Positions 1 through 10,463 of a stretch of DNA of 64,000 bases are shown here, piece after piece; position 1 is the first letter of the stretch; each line of letters begins with the position of its first letter. The DNA lies in the NCBI GenBank assembly GCA_037178675.1, contig JAYMGJ010000067.1:90934-154933 (forward strand), in the 5' to 3' direction. The notes beneath the pieces were generated by a model that did not search any database, was not told where the DNA came from, and saw only the letters and a list, made by a program, of their open reading frames with translations. This stretch comes from Scleroderma bovista (taxonomy: Eukaryota; Basidiomycota; Agaricomycetes; Boletales; Sclerodermataceae). The translations under genes were made by a program, and so were the position numbers.

Positions 1-315
1 GTCGTTCGGCTTGATGTCCAGATACATCCCGAGCTCATGAGTGAATGGCTTGCGAGGGAACTCATCAATCGCGTGCAAAAACTGAGGAAGAAGGCTGGTT
101 TGCAGGCAACAGATGATGTGGACGTGTACTACAAGTTGGAAGACGGTGTTGGCGGAGATCTGCTGAAAGCGCTCCAAGAAAATGCGGAGAATATCCAACG
201 AACAACACGGAGTGTCCCGAGAGATGTGAAAGAGCGTAACGGAGGGACTTTGATCGCCGAGGAAGAGCAAGAGATAGCGGACGTTAAATTTTTGCTGTTG
301 CTGGTAAGGGCTTGA
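1..315 (+). CDS. ILS1: Cytosolic isoleucyl-tRNA synthetase, C-terminal end (partial)
   Basis: The frame is open from the first base and stops at 313-315, giving about 104 C-terminal residues of a gene that begins left of the window. The stretch RELINRVQKLRKKAGLQATD is the hallmark of the C-terminal anticodon-side extension of eukaryotic cytosolic IleRS, the class I enzyme that charges tRNA-Ile. The catalytic HIGH and KMSKS motifs must lie upstream. No intron is seen in this piece. It converges on SNU23, with 131 bp between the two stop codons. The assignment rests on family memory and is strong; the start cannot be seen. Confidence 0.9.
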   Translation, partial: VVRLDVQIHPELMSEWLARELINRVQKLRKKAGLQATDDVDVYYKLEDGVGGDLLKALQENAENIQRTTRSVPRDVKERNGGTLIAEEEQEIADVKFLLLLVRA

Positions 316-446
316 AGGTCTGCGAGAGGTTGGATGCAGAAAGAATTGTAATCAGAGAAATGTACTATACCTGGCTTTGCCTAGAATACAAGTTGTAGAG
401 ATTAGAGTTTGGGACGAGCCGAGGCATTGATATAGCTAAGTGATGG

Positions 447-1220
447 TTATTTCTTTGTTGAGCCAAATCCTCCGAAGCCCATGAGTTTCGACATCTCGTC
501 CACTTCCATAGCGGATTCCTTGACCAGTGCCATTCGAATCTCTTCCTTCTGCGCTTTCTTCAGCGCCTTTTTCTCTGCTCGTCGGGCAGCTTCCTTGGTC
601 TTTACCTCTGCTATTCGTTTGTCGAAGTCGAACGCTTTTGCACTCGAGGCCTCCTTCGTTTTCTCACGCAAATATGCGATCCGCGCGCGGACCTGCGCCA
701 AGGTTGAGCGCTCTATGCGAGTTGTTTGCCCCAATTTCCTCAGGTCTGAGTGCATCCCCTGAGCATTATATGAAGAAGTGAATCAATAGCCTTACGAGCT
801 CTCCCGTTGATGTGGTCCAGGTAGGCGGAGGTGTCTTTGTAGGTGCGATTACAAGTTTCGCAGTAGAAACCAGGTTGACCGGGACCACGACCCCCAGGGT
901 TCTGCACCACCATGGTCCTATTTAGATTCTTGTCCAGTTCTAACGAGCCTTCTCGGCGTTGCATGAGCTCCGTGGGTCTGGGGAGATCTTCCTTGCGCCC
1001 TTTGCGTGGAGCCTTCCCTGGCCAGATGCATTGGTTTCAAACGGTCTGTAGTAGGCCAGTGCAACCTACCTTGTTTCATGCGCTCTTCATTTTCCTGCAT
1101 CCTTTCCCTTTCCTCCGCGTCCTTCTTCTTTGCTCGCTCTGCGTATTCTTCTTTGTCCCATTTCTTCCTGAATTCCGTATCTGTAGCCTTAGTCCCATAG
1201 GCACTGGATTTGTCTGCCAT
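447..1220 (-). CDS. SNU23: U4/U6.U5 tri-snRNP protein SNU23 / ZMAT2 homologue
   Basis: Three exons (1220-1070, 1017-796, 745-447) give 223 aa. Exon 1 is charged and helical. Exon 2 carries a matrin-type U1-like C2H2 zinc finger: FYCETCNRTYKDTSAYLDH continuing into the NGRA-H motif. The last His is completed only if the second intron ends at the AG just before 745. An earlier AG would shift the frame, and the chosen site aligns residue for residue with human ZMAT2. Exon 3 is a basic, Ala/Lys/Glu-rich helix ending in a Gly/Phe tail. The family acts in spliceosome activation in the nucleus. Introns are 52 and 50 nt. It converges with ILS1. Confidence 0.92.
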
Positions 1221-2293
1221 GGTGATAGTTAGTCTAGTGTTGAGTCACCTTGCTTGTCCGCACGCTTACCTGGACAACAGAGCATAAACATTTCACAATA
1301 TTGCTAATAGAACCACTACCTGCGCTCATCTTGTTTCCCGAGTCTCGCTGGCGAAATCCCGTCTCATCCCTGCCGCGTGCCGTCTCATTCTCCCATTGTT
1401 TCTGTACCCCACCCCCACTCTGGCACCGTAACCACCATCGTAATCACATGCATCGTCAATTTTCGCGCACGATGCCGCCACTCCCGTCTCCATCGCCCTG
1501 ACCAGCTTCGACCAGCAGCAGCATCGAACACACTACTACAATACGGTTGCACGCACAGGTATGTTTGTTTTTTTTTGGTTTCGTTTACTAACTATTTTAC
1601 AGGCCCCCTGCAGTGCACGCCCGCAGAGCATGATTGTCCCTGCTGCCCATATGTTTTCTTTTTTTTCTTTTTCTTTATTAACTATTATCATAGGTCCTCT
1701 GCACTCGCACAGCCAGCGCTGAGATTGCCACCACAACCCGACGATGCCACCGCCAACGACGCCAACTTCCACCCTCCACCACACCCAAACAACGGCAATG
1801 CAGCCCCGCACCCAACGATGGCGACGACAGTTACCGTACCCAACGACAACGACAACAACCACTGCACCCAACAGCAATGATAACAACTACCGTGCGTCGA
1901 TCACCGCCACCACCCGTCAACAGCTGGTACAGTATGTACAACAGAGGAATACAGACATGGTGTGACAATCTGATACAGAGTACAAACCTATCTATAAATA
2001 TTTGGTATGACAAAGTGATGTGCGTAGCCAATGCCATGGCAGTACTACGACAACAGCAATGAGGCATGATGGCGACGAAGAGTGGGGATACCACAGCGAC
2101 GGGCAGTGTTGATTGATGCGACCATTATCCTAAGTGCTCGTTTGTCTACCTACTATATATTCCATGTGTCCTGTGGCAAGTATCAAGCAAGGTCTGCGCC
2201 GACGCAGTCGGCACTTCCCGAGTAAGGATATGTAATTGATTGACTTGTTCCGACATTCAAGCCCCCGTCGGACGTAGCGCATGCAGGATCCAA
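1221..2293. other. Intergenic, low-complexity A/C-rich stretch
   Basis: This 1.07-kb gap lies between the divergent starts of SNU23 (-) and ERD1 (+), so it should hold both promoters. Around 1690-1930 the plus strand is dominated by CCA, AAC and CGA-type triplets, and there are T-runs near 1563 and 1660. Long open frames here encode only Pro/Thr/His/Asn low complexity and have no recognisable domain. I do not call a gene. Confidence 0.6.
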
Positions 2294-3837
2294 ATGGTTG
2301 GTCAAGATGAAAATCTGCTGGCTGCATCGTTTCCACTACCATTCCGAGTTCTGTTCCTGGTTGGTCTGGGCATCCTTGGCTGGGCAACAAACCTGCACGG
2401 ACTGGAGCGATTAGGCATTGATGGACCCAGCATCCTTGAGCTACAGGCCCACAATTATCTACCCCTCAGGTCCACTCATCCATCTCGCACCAAACAACCC
2501 ATTGCACGCGCGTTCTATACGCCTGTTTACCGGTTGTTTGTGACGTATTCATCCTGGTGCTTCGGAGCATGGCTACTCTATAGGACGACGACCCATTCAA
2601 ATGTAACACTCGTGGATGCCTTCGGATACATCCCAGGAGTGTGCATCCTGAATGTGCTAACAATCCTTCTGTGTACATTGGATGTCGTTCAAAAACGCCA
2701 AAGGGACGCTTTCCTGTTGTAAGCCCCTCTTATCCTCTATTCAAGGGATTGGTTCGATACTCTTCTAGTTCAGCAGAAAGGTGTCTTTTCGCCGCGGCCA
2801 GTGGTCCAATATATTTTTCGGACATCATTTTCGCCGACATTCTCACATCCTATGCCAAGGTGCTGGGAGATGTTTGGCTGTCACTGTGGATGCTTCTCCC
2901 AGGTGGCAGCATGTTGTCTATACCCTCTCACGAGGGATGGTTTCAGTGGATACTGCCAAGTTTAATGAGGTGTGGTTCATGTGCACTGGTTTCGTAATTC
3001 GATGTTCTAACCAAGCGTTCCAGTTTACCATACATAATCCGTTTACGTCAGTGCATTATCGAGTACCGAGGCCCAACCAACACCAGTCGTCGCCCGCTCC
3101 TTAACGCGATCAAGTACGCCTCCTCTCTCCCGGTGATCTATCTCTCTGCAGCTCAGCGGCTTGTCGTGACGGAGCTTGTAGAAATCCGCGGAGAGACAGC
3201 AAGGCAGCAGGCATGGCATGGAGAGCATCCCCTATTTCGCCTTTGGTAAGTTAACATAGCATGTTAGCCAGGTGTTGTGACAATACGGTGATTCAGGCTT
3301 TTAGCTGCGGTCACTAATTCACTGTATTCATTCTGGTGGGATTTAACCAACGACTGGGGACTGGAAATCCTGCAGTCACGGCCAACGGGATCATCAAGCC
3401 GCCCTCCACGAGCACTCGTTCTTCCCTCTTTGCATCAACAAGTCTCGTCTGTCGACGGATCGCTTTCCCATCCAGATCGACTCCCGATGCCACGAATATC
3501 ATCCGCCACCTTCGCTAGCCATGCCCCTCTCGCCTACCCATACGGACTTCGTCCTGTTCTATTATACCCCCTTCTCGTGTATCCCTTGATTATTTTTCTC
3601 AATCTTGTCTTGCGGATGACATGGTCCATCAAATTGTCCAGCCATCTTCATCTCCATTCTGAAGGGAGTGCTGTGATATTCTGGCTAGAAGTAGCCGAGT
3701 TGCTACGAAGATGGATGTGGGTCTTTCTACGCATAGAATGGGAGGTTGTGAAGAAGGGAAAGGATAGAGAAAGGACTTCGGACTCGTACACTAGGATGGA
3801 GCTCTTCGACGCAGGTAAAGAGGGGGCCGCCGATTAA
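2294..3837 (+). CDS. ERD1: ERD1-like EXS-domain membrane protein
   Basis: Four exons (2294-2718, 2769-2969, 3024-3245, 3297-3837) give 462 aa. Hydrophobic segments recur from residue 10 on. The EXS-family signatures are FSDIIFADILTSYAKVLGD, then a Cys-Ile-Ile-Glu-Tyr stretch just after the second intron, then FWWDLTNDWGL. Yeast Erd1 is a Golgi membrane protein needed for retention and recycling of luminal ER and Golgi proteins and for phosphate recycling; plant and animal EXS relatives export phosphate. All three introns join in phase 2 and only these joins preserve the motifs. The ATG at 2294 is the first in-frame methionine before the conserved N-terminus; an upstream non-coding exon is possible. 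Confidence 0.88.
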
Positions 3838-4544
3838 TATTGTAGATGTTATCGGTCTCGTCAGTCTACCACATACTCAGGTTTGATATAGTGTCGTTCT
3901 CATCCGCATTACTTCTCGCATGATCCTCATGACTACTTTCACCAGGATATTAAGAGAATCAAGTAAATGTTACCCATTCAGTTTTGTAAGCGGCGAGCTT
4001 TTACGTGGAATCCCTATGCATCAGGGTATTTGTGCGTATGTCCGGACACCATGCTGAGGATCTCCATCAGCTGTTCCTTCTCATGTCAGATCGGCTGTGC
4101 AGGAGGAAAGGTACCTATGTGTGGAAGTGACCAACTTTTGCCTCTTCGAGTTCACTCTCGTAGATGACCAAACAGTGAGTCTTGCCTTGGTTATGTGTTC
4201 GGCGGATCACGGGGATCTTCGTGCAACTTACCCCATGCCGTATAACGTTCTCACTTTGCTTCAGCGTCGTGCTACCACACATACCAATGTTTCCAAAACA
4301 ACATATCCAGTGTCACAGGAATTTTTAGAAAGCTTCCGAGTGTGAGATGCGGCTTCTTGCGGCTATCCGGTTTTGGGTGGCCTAAATCGAGCAGCAGTGA
4401 GTAAACAGATTCCATCTGATGGTTTGTATCCATTGTGGTAGGTGGTTTGCATGGTATGTGCCTGCGTATGTATCCATTGGGGCCCGCACTATCCCCTCCA
4501 CTTAACTCCCCTACAGTTCCATCTTTCCCCGTCTCCATCTCATC
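3838..4544. other. Intergenic between ERD1 and formate dehydrogenase
   Basis: About 0.7 kb follows the ERD1 stop. Short open frames on both strands give no family resemblance and no convincing splice pattern. It should contain the ERD1 3' untranslated region and the formate dehydrogenase promoter. Just upstream of 4545 the plus strand is C/T-rich, which is common before fungal start codons. I see nothing else. Confidence 0.55.
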
Positions 4545-6099
4545 ATGAAGGTGATTCAATTTGTTGTTGTACTAGAGTAGATATACTAACTTGAAGTAGG
4601 TTCTTGCTATTTTGTACAAAGGTGGTGATGCTGCGACGGCTGAGCCTCGCTTGCTCGGTACAGTCGACAACCAGGCAAGAACATCTATTACTCAAGGCAT
4701 AATTGATTGATTATCTCATGTTCATATAGCTCGGTCTTCGCCAGTACCTCGAATCGTTGGGCCATGAATACATTGTATGCAACATCGAAATCGCTGGAAT
4801 GCAGGCTAACCCGACTTGCAGGTCTCTGATTCCAAAGAGGGACCCGATAGCGACTTCCAAAGGCACATAGTTGATGTATGTTTTGAATCGATCATACTCA
4901 TGCTAACCTTCATTTTGATTGACTCTTCAGGCTGAGGTCCTGATCACTACACCTTTCCACCCGGGATACCTCACAGAGGATCTATTCGAGAAGGTAAGCT
5001 CGTGTAAAGCCTTTATTTTATTAAAGTGCCGACACCCACCTAACGTCGGTGCAGGCGAACAACCTCAAACTTTGTGTTACCGCAGGTGTCGGTTCTGACC
5101 ATGTCGACCTCGATTGTGCAGCGAAGAAAGGTGTTCAGGTTGTGGAAGTCTCGGGGTCGAACGTTGTTTCGGTTGCAGAACATGTCGTTATGTCCATCTT
5201 ACTACTCGTTAGGAACTTCGTTCCTGCTCATGAGGTACAATGTATTGGCTGCTCCATGATCGGAACATCTCCTGACACCTATCACAGATGATCGAGCGCG
5301 GTGACTGGCAAGTTTCTGAAATTGCTCGCAATGCTTTCGATTTGGAAGGTAAGGTCGTGGGGACCATTGGTGCTGGCCGTATCGGCTATCGTGTCCTTCA
5401 ACGTCTGGTACCTTTTAACTGCAAAGAGCTCCTTTACTACGATTATAATCCTCTCCCGGAAGGTCTGGTTCAGTTGTATTTTGGATCACCCCTTTTATCC
5501 AATCATTGTCTTTGCAGGCGCGGCCAAAGCAGTCAATGCTCGCCGAGTAGAGAACCTCGAGAAGTTTGTCTCTCAATGTGACATTATCACTGTCAACTGC
5601 CCTCTTCACGAGGGTAACCGTGGCCTAATCAACGCAGAGCTCCTGAAGTATTTCAAGCAAGGGGCATATCTTGTCAACACTGCCCGCGGCGCGATTTGCA
5701 ACAAAGAAGATGTCGCCGCTGCCCTCAAGTCTGGCCACTTGAATGGCAAGTATAGTGTTTCCGCCGGCGTCTATGTCTGACTAGTAATGTAGGTTATGCT
5801 GGTGATGTCTGGGATGTCCAACCTGCTCCCAAAGACCATGTCTTGCGAACCGCAAAGAACTCGCTTGGCGGGGGCAACGGGATGGTGCCACACTACTCTG
5901 GTACGACCCTTGACGCACAGGCACGCTACGCGAAAGGTGTGAGGAGTATCCTCGAGAACTATTTCACTGGTAAGCCTCAGGAGCCCAAAAATATCATCGT
6001 TGGCGTCAGTGGATACGAAAGCAAGGCCTGTAAGTATCCCGCGGTGCCGTTGGAACACTTGCAATCGATACTGACAGGGCTTTAGATGGTCAGCGTTGA
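4545..6099 (+). CDS. FDH1: NAD-dependent formate dehydrogenase
   Basis: Ten exons: 4545-4550, 4600-4674, 4730-4774, 4822-4875, 4931-4993, 5055-5234, 5288-5462, 5518-5745, 5793-6029 and 6086-6099. They give 358 aa, the usual fungal length. The enzyme oxidises formate to CO2 with NAD+. Visible family marks are [10 protein letters not shown] near the N-terminus, [11 protein letters not shown], the Rossmann loop [22 protein letters not shown], the catalytic-Arg segment [12 protein letters not shown], and the active-site His in [11 protein letters not shown]. The first exon is only ATG-AAG. Introns 2 (from 4675) and 8 (from 5746) use GC donors, and the joins they give are the family sequence. The last exon supplies only the YGQR C-terminus. 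The gene detoxifies formate from C1 or oxalate metabolism. Confidence 0.95.
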
Positions 6100-6487
6100 C
6101 AGGTCAATAATTGGCTTTTGTTTCTTGGGTTTCGTGAACAACAGATTAAGTGCCATAGTATTCGAAAATAACTGTACAATACGGTTTTTCCGAACCTAAC
6201 AAATCGTTGCACACTTACGGTGTAATAACTCTGTTCCGATCGATGACGTCTGTGAGCTACATACCGCCCGTCCCCGGGGTAGGGTTTGGATGTCATACTT
6301 TCTGGTCACCTATCTTCCTTGTGAAACCTCGAATGCAGGAAAACTCCCACATGATTCTCGACAATATTCGGGTTTTCGTGGTCATTTGAACCAATGTCTA
6401 ACACCAAACAGGTCTTCCTCACCCCTAACGTTAACAAATACTCGAACACGCGAGCCCTTTCCACAAACGTTCTTCCTCGCTCTAAGA
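6100..6487. other. Convergent 3' spacer
   Basis: This gap lies between the stop of formate dehydrogenase (+) and the stop of the metallothionein (-). It should hold both 3' untranslated regions. I see no further gene, repeat or RNA in it. Confidence 0.5.
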
Positions 6488-6709
6488 TCAACAATCGCAT
6501 TCACCAGGTTTGCAAGTGCAACTGGTTGGAACGACAACAAATAAGCCCGCAGATATATGGGAAACCAAAGCGTGCCCACTTTGACCCGCAAGTACATTTC
6601 GGATTGCCGCAGCTCGGAGATGATGTTGGCTTTGTGGTACCAGTAGACTGGAAATGGCGGGGACTAAGTACGATGGCAGGAAAGCTTTCAGACTTCATAC
6701 CGACGACAT
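6488..6709 (-). CDS. Short Cys-rich metallothionein (36 aa)
   Basis: Exons 6709-6701, 6647-6580 and 6521-6488 total 111 nt. The Cys-rich half reads CGNPKCTCGSNCTCKPGECDC in two parts, SCGNPKCTCGSN and CTCKPGECDC. The spacing is C-x4-C-x-C-x3-C-x-C-x4-C-x-C, seven cysteines with no aromatic residues, as in Agaricomycete copper/zinc/cadmium-binding metallothioneins. Exon 1 is only nine bases (Met-Ser-Ser). Two donors six bases apart are possible for intron 2; the downstream one (intron 6579-6522) restores the family's x3 spacing. The upstream one would give a 34-aa form with C-x-C-x-C-x-C. A TATA-like box lies about 45 bp upstream. The gene is too short and too split for ordinary ORF finding. 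Confidence 0.85.
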
Positions 6710-6750
6710 GATGGTTCGTGATCTGGGGATCGTCTTTTGTGCGAGAACGC

Positions 6751-6758
6751 TCTTATAG
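6751..6758 (-). promoter_or_regulatory. TATA-like box of the metallothionein gene
   Basis: On the minus strand the sequence GCTATAAGAG lies about 45 bp before the ATG at 6709, a sensible distance for a strongly inducible small gene. No metal-responsive element could be defined by eye. Confidence 0.4.
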
Positions 6759-6978
6759 CAGCAGATTTATCATAAATTTGAAGTTGTTCATGTCAACGGA
6801 CTTGGCAAACTGTGTCAGACAGGAGTAATGACGTGTGGTTTCACTAGTGGAGCCAATAGGGGTTTCGCAAAGCGTTCTTAGATGAAATCACATGTTTGTT
6901 CGAGGTTTTTTGAAGCGAGGTTGGTAATTACGACCATGCGGAAATACAATCTGCATTATAAAACAAAGAAGGGCGGAT

Positions 6979-9299
6979 TTACGCCAGTCTTCTAGCATAG
7001 TCCTTGACCTGCTCCTTCATGTACTTCTCGAGCTTCACCGCATGCTTGACATACACAGAGCCCTCTGGGTTGTATAGTCGACAGTTGTCGAAGATCAGCT
7101 GAGCGTCATCTATGAAAGCCTTGAAGTTGGAGTACTGGTTCGTGTTCAGCTTATGCTCAATCGTGCTGAGATCTTGTAGAAGTCAGGACAGAGGAGCAAA
7201 CCTTATCGATGAAATTACACCAACCCATAGGTCGCTTGATGACGTCGTAATAATCAATGACTTCTTCTCCGTTGACAGGGTGTAAGAATGCCCATGCACT
7301 TGCATGAGATTTCAGGTCTCCGAGAAGTCGGTGCATGAAGGTTTGTTCCGCACTTCGCGGTGTTGAGGAAGGGCTGGCATTTGAAAATCGTGATCAATAG
7401 TATCTCCCCACTCCCAGTTCGACACTTACCACGGGGTCATACCTGGTATCCAGCCACTCTCTCCTTCAGGAAAAAAAGGTATCAGGATCTGACAGTCAGT
7501 CCAACAAGGATACGCACGCAATCCTGGAATATCCTTAGGGTCCAGGGTAATTCCTTCTGGAGCACCCTCCTGAAATTGTGGCAAGCCGGGGTGTATTTCA
7601 TGTGACTTCGATTTTTCGCGGATCTTCGCGATGACGGCTTCACGCTGCTGAGCGATGATGTTTATCTTGTTGAGGTAGTCGACCTTGCGTAACATGGTGC
7701 ATTGCATGATAGTGCCACCCTCATAGTCCTTGATATACCCCGCCCATACCGACCGATCCAAAGTAATCTCCTTCGAGAACCCTTGTTTCTTGAAGAAAAT
7801 GACAGCAAAGTTGTCTGCATAGGTAAGGAAGTGCATTATTTCCGGATAGGATTTCCGGATGTGAGCCTTGAAGTGATCCATCAGCATACCTCCATATCCC
7901 TGGAAACCATGAACTTGCGGACGAAAAAAGTATGACGATAGGAGATACCTTGACTTGGTCTACGGATGCGGTTGCAAAGAAAACAATTTCTGCGAAGCCC
8001 CGATGAGGGAATGGACGGTAGCAAATCCCACCGACGACCTTGTACCCCCGTTTTATGATGGCGAGCGCTTTGGAGTTGCTGTCGTACACTAGCCGAGCGA
8101 TGTACTCTCGAGGCATCATCGGCAATTGTGTGCGGAAGAGAGTTTTCAAACCAGTCAGTATGATCAACGAGCGAGGGGTGGCGTCGTTTTCTATAGCTGT
8201 TACTTGGATAATTGCCTTTCGCAGCTCAATAAACGCAGCTTTTTCTGTCCTCGTTGGCGGCTTCCGGCCAGATCAGTCTAGGATACTCAACAGTAGTGTA
8301 GTACTAACCGCTGCAGAAACTGACGGCCCAGCATCGATCGTGACACCAGTCGCTAGTCGAGTTAGCTGGGATTCGTCCATCTTCTCTTCTATTTTAACCT
8401 TGGTGTCGGCAACATGGCCGTTTACGCCTCTCACATTAGGTTTGACGTCATCCGTAACAGAGAGTGCCGTTTGCGACTTGGACTTCATGCTCGGTATCTT
8501 CTTTCCACTCCTTTGAGTAGTTCGTACGGGAGTATCGGGCACCCGCGTTACTTGTGTTGCCAAAGGTTTGTCTTCCTCGTCATCGTCTGCATCGCTTAAC
8601 GATGACAGAGAAAGGCGTCGCCTTTTAGTGGGAGGTGCATCAATCCAGGAGGAAGATGCTGGAGTCAGTGCTTTTGATGAACGTGCTGGGGAATAGGATA
8701 AGCTGCGAGGGAAGACACGAGCAGTACTACAGAGGACTCACCCGCAGCGGCGGGTGACATGGTGATCAGCGAGACAGGCAACTTCATCTTCTGCCTCAGC
8801 GACAATATGTCGTCGTCCGCATATTCAAAATCCAAAAGTCTGTCCAATTCCTGTAAATGCAAACCGTCATCAGACGAGGATACAGAGCGAACTAAGTCGA
8901 GGCTAACCTGAGTCTGATGGTCAATATGTACTCCTGGGCTATTCTGAACAGGTCACGTACCCGTAACATTTCGTCCAGGCGGGTGGCCAGTCGAGCTCTC
9001 CTGGAGAACTCCTCTCTACCGAGCGCGACCTCGTCCGCTCCGTGTTCAACCACGTCATGTCCGCAGACGCAAGTTTCAAGATATGTCGGCTCGTCATCTT
9101 CGTCTGAGCCATACTGGTTCAAGTCGCCAAGTGAAGACCTGTGGCAAGTATCGCCGCCCAAGACCAGTTCGACTCCTGGCGGTGGTTGCAAACCTTGACA
9201 GGTATCGCATGTCGAGCAGGGCGTGTGACGGGCGATCTTGAGCGCTAGTACTGAGTCACTGAATGGCTCATTGGTCGGTGACGGGTACGACAGCTTCAT
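6979..9299 (-). CDS. GCN5: SAGA histone acetyltransferase GCN5
   Basis: Eight exons: 9299-8961, 8850-8742, 8685-8309, 8260-7949, 7899-7518, 7463-7430, 7373-7225 and 7172-6979. They give 631 aa. The N-terminal part has paired Cys motifs ([18 protein letters not shown]) followed by a helical [14 protein letters not shown] segment. A basic, disordered linker follows. The GNAT domain is clear: [14 protein letters not shown] contains the catalytic Glu, and [14 protein letters not shown] is the acetyl-CoA loop. The C-terminal bromodomain has [19 protein letters not shown] and the acetyl-lysine-binding Asn region DNCRLYN. The product acetylates histone H3 tails as a nuclear coactivator. The first intron (8960-8851) is a double-length intron with an internal AG-GT junction; see findings. 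Confidence 0.93.
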
Positions 9300-9553
9300 C
9301 GTCGCCTGTGGTATCTGCGATCCACCATCGGTACTGTGCGACAATAAAAAATTAGTGCTTTCAACGCCCCTTCACGCCAGGTCGTGGTCAGTGGCAGATG
9401 CGGCGTTGGCGCCGGGACCCCTTGCACCTACACCCGACAGTCTCCCATTGCTGGTCGATACGCTTTGGTGTTCCCATATTATTCCACTGCAGTAAGTCCA
9501 CAGACCAGTGGTCAATCGCTCCTAATATTGGACCCATCTCTAATCCATTGTTT

Positions 9554-10463
9554 ATGACAATCCACTGCTTACCAGTCCCTTCCTTCATCCTCGTCTTACT
9601 ACTGTCCTTCCTTCCACCTATTATTGCCTCATCGGAATGGATACAATACTCCCCCAGTGGATACGCCACGATGACGCACTATACCCTACCCGAGGGGTTT
9701 ATTGCAGCGTGTGGATGTGCGATCAACAGCACACTTTACCCCACCGCTGCCATGAATCAAATGGCCTACGGGAGTAGCACAGTGTACGGTCCTGCTTGCG
9801 GCAAATGCTTCAACCTGACGCTCTTGGACGCGTTTACGGCCAACCCGGAATTTTACCCAAATACCACAAATTCTGTCGTTGTCAAAATTACTGACCTGTG
9901 TCCGTACTCTCGACGGGGATGGTGCAATGCAACGGTGACGGGCATGAACGGGTAAGTGAGACCGAAGCAATACTTGAAGATGAAGGTGATGTGTTGTCGT
10001 GCAGCGGTGGCCATTATCTCAACTTTGACCTTTCGTGGCCATCCTCATCAATACCAAGTACTTTCTTTCCGTCAGATCCTTCGCTCTATGGTATGTCACT
10101 TGTGCCATTGTTTCACCAACATCCTATTGACCACTGTGTAGGCTACAGTGTAAGGACCCTCTTACCTACTGGTAAGGTTACTCACCCAGAAACCTTGAAC
10201 AGGATTTCGGTGTATGGAATGTCAGTTACGAGAGCGTCTCCTGTGAGTACTGGCAAGGGTGGCACCATCCAGCTGCTCTGGGAAATGTGGTTGGCTACGA
10301 TTCGTGTTGTCCCGATGACCCAACGGTGGGTAAATGATCTACATCGAGTTCTGGCAAGCTTACAAACTTGCAGACGTAGTCAATCTCTGATAACACCTGC
10401 CCGTCATACTCAGACCAGGCGGGGATATCGTGCGTTCCTCGCCCCAAAGCTACGGTGATCTGA
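9554..10463 (+). CDS. Glycoside hydrolase family 45 endoglucanase (subfamily C-like), secreted
   Basis: Exons 9554-9951, 10005-10090, 10142-10149, 10203-10325 and 10380-10463 give 232 aa. Residues 1-26 are a clear signal peptide (ILVLLLSFLPPIIAS). The double-psi beta-barrel follows: GYATMTHY, ACGCAIN, GPACGKCFNLTLLD, then VVVKITDLCP with the presumed catalytic acid Asp, then LNFDLSWPSSSIP and a CCPDDPT segment. The tail NTCPSYSDQAGISC is typical of basidiomycete members. Exon 3 is only eight bases, and the last intron needs the TAG acceptor at 10377-10379 to escape a stop. The enzyme cuts beta-1,4-glucan in plant cell walls. Subfamily C usually lacks the classical base Asp, and I see none in the usual N-terminal spot. 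Confidence 0.88.

Noticed and set aside
1377..1880. A 167-codon open frame upstream of ERD1
   Set aside because: It is A/C-rich low complexity with no domain, no splice support and an equally open opposite strand.
6394..6711. Plus-strand 105-aa frame
   Set aside because: It is antisense to the metallothionein exons and introns and shows no recognisable sequence.
8665..8862. A separate small gene with [17 protein letters not shown]
   Set aside because: It joins in frame with the upstream CxxC block and downstream acetyltransferase exons, so it is an internal exon of GCN5.
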